NCBI GenBank assembly: GCA_027625915.1
Contig: JANTQA010000048.1
Span: 1,426,001 to 1,490,000, forward strand
DNA from: Anaeramoeba flamelloides
Lineage: Eukaryota > Metamonada > Anaeramoebidae
DNA: 64,000 bases
Direction: 5' to 3'
Shown here: positions 63,125 to 64,000 of the stretch, one piece after another
Layout of the letters: each line of letters begins with the position of its first letter
Numbering within the stretch: position 1 is the first letter of the stretch
Notes under the pieces: generated by a model
What the model was told of the DNA's origin: nothing
The model's database searches: none
What the model saw: the letters and a program-made list of their open reading frames with translations, nothing else
Made by a program: the position numbers and the translations under genes

Positions 63125-63365
63125 AATTAATAAAAATCGCCGTTAGATTTTCTTTAATTTAAAAGAATTGAGTAAAATCAAAGATTTCCCTCTATTCTTT
63201 TGAATTCTGAAAAAGTTAGTCACTCTATGGTACTCTACGGCGCATGACGGACACTTCTGTTTCGGCTTTCCAGAGTTTAAAAGAATAGAGTAAAATCAAA
63301 ATTTTTTACTCTATTCTTTTGAATTTAAGAAATTAAAAAAAAAAACAACTACTTCAGAGCACTCT
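63125..63365. mobile_element. M9 element, copy 3
   Basis: AAAAGAATTGAGTAAAATCA and TCTATTCTTTTGAATTCTGA flank the word ACTCTATGGTACTCTACGGC, and a second inverted pair AAGAATAGAGTAAAATCAAA / TACTCTATTCTTTTGAATTT follows. It is made of two short palindromes separated by the G+C-richer word. Confidence 0.7.
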
Positions 63366-63642
63366 ACGAACCCATAATTTTTATTAGAGATTTTATTGAA
63401 CCCAGTGAGAGAGTGAATCTGTACAATCCTCCCAAGAATCGGACGAACTCCATAAATCGAGAGGGATTTTGTTCCAACTCTTATTTGGGCTCGATTTTTA
63501 TAATATTCAGAAAGATTCTAATTCGTCAAACGATTTCTTCAAAGAATTAGTGGTTCTATAAAGCATAAGCCCAATTTTTAATTAAAATTACAACTTGAGG
63601 TTTTTGTAACTTTTTGAGAAAATGATAGGCAATCAGAAATAA

Positions 63643-63712
63643 TGTGGTTCAGAAGAATCGAACACCAGGCTTCGGATTGTTAGTTAGCCGTGCAACTACT
63701 GGTATATTGCAG
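63643..63712 (-). tRNA. tRNA-like relic, possibly Val(AAC)-like
   Basis: The minus strand has a D-arm-like CCAGTAGTTGCACGG, an anticodon-loop-like CTAACAA next to a TCCG stem side, and a T-loop-like GTTCGATTC. The anticodon stem appears to hold an extra few bases, the T stem has two mismatches and no acceptor stem forms. It is therefore more likely a decayed tRNA or a tRNA-derived repeat than a working gene. Confidence 0.25.
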
Positions 63713-63856
63713 GCTATCTAAATTTTTTTTTAAAAATTTAAAATGATCGAGATGGAAATTCTTGTGTTCAAATAAAATGTCTTATTAACCTATCCTTTTT
63801 TTTATTGATCTTTATTTTAATTTTTTTTTTTTTTATTTTGCAATTAATTATTTTAG

Positions 63857-64000
63857 AAAAATAACAATTGAAAAAGTTGATCAAAAAAAACAAGAAGAGG
63901 GGAAAACAAAGAAAGAAACCGAAAAAGAAAAAGAAAAAGAAACTGAAAAAGAAACAGAGAAAGAAACTGAAAAAAAAACTGAAAAAGAAACAGAGAAAGA
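63857..64000 (+). CDS. Partial exon of a KETE-rich protein, runs off the window
   Basis: After a long T-rich stretch ending TTATTTTAG, the frame reads ITIEKVDQKKQEEGKTKKE and continues in KEKETEKETE repeats to the last base. Glu/Lys/Thr repeats of this kind match the host style seen in the RGS gene (TETETETK). The acceptor is inferred from the T-rich run and AG; the upstream exon was not identified. No domain is visible. Confidence 0.5.

Larger units (their letters stand above)
59882..63856. other. Gene-free region at the right end
   Basis: No gene was recognised. It contains M7 (60481) and M9 (63125) elements, a (TA)n tract at about 61166-61186, a GC-richer A-box-like patch at 62161, a GC-richer patch at 63370-63560 (minus strand reading SRFMEFVRFLGGLYRFTLSL, unassigned) and a tRNA-like sequence at 63643. 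Confidence 0.5.

Overview
The window is AT-rich nuclear DNA of a protist. Genes carry GT-AG spliceosomal introns (83 to 170 nt in the compact genes, 3 to 4 kb in three others), the standard code is used, and several proteins hold long Lys/Glu/Asn/Gly 'KEKE/NENE' tracts. The RGS, UBA-ankyrin-pseudokinase and Rab content together with those tracts suggests an amoeboid protist such as the metamonad Anaeramoeba. That is an inference from style; no marker here proves it, and an amoebozoan is not excluded. No bacterial operon, CRISPR array or clear viral element was seen.

Layout. 3.4-5.7 kb (+): cytosolic Hsp70, one intron. 9.1-16.4 kb (-): one gene for a coiled-coil/RGS/DUF547 protein, whose RGS domain is cut by a 3.8-kb intron holding two long-arm foldback elements. 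23.2-27.7 kb (+): a four-exon Rab2 (212 aa) with a 3.0-kb second intron. 30.1-30.9 kb (+): three-exon ribosomal protein uS17 (S11, 158 aa). 37.5-44.2 kb (-): one gene for a UBA-ankyrin-ankyrin-pseudokinase protein, split by a 3.9-kb intron full of small transposons. 47.3-47.9 kb (+): a four-pass DUF1648-like membrane protein. 52.3-54.6 kb (-): HBS1, the ribosome-rescue GTPase. 56.2-56.4 kb (-): a lone 3' exon with a Vps39/TGFBRAP1-type zinc ribbon. 58.7-59.9 kb (+): a four-exon unknown protein. 63.86-64.0 kb (+): the start of a KETE-rich exon that runs off the window.

The rest, well over half of the window, is AT-rich DNA packed with small terminal-inverted-repeat elements (MITE-like, about 200-950 bp). 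I grouped about thirty copies into about fourteen families by eye (labels M1-M14 are mine). Several have Tc1/mariner-like termini and TA target duplications, and none shows a transposase. They sit both between genes and inside the giant introns. Short coding-like islands without intact genes (17 kb, 24.5-26.2 kb, 35.4 kb, 42.8 kb, 46.4 kb, 56.3 kb) suggest that broken or displaced exons are common here.

The genes are not an operon. Functionally they touch protein folding (Hsp70), translation and ribosome rescue (uS17, HBS1), membrane traffic (Rab2, the possible HOPS/CORVET exon) and G-protein or ubiquitin/kinase-type signalling (RGS-DUF547, UBA-ANK-pseudokinase). All element borders and identities were judged by eye.
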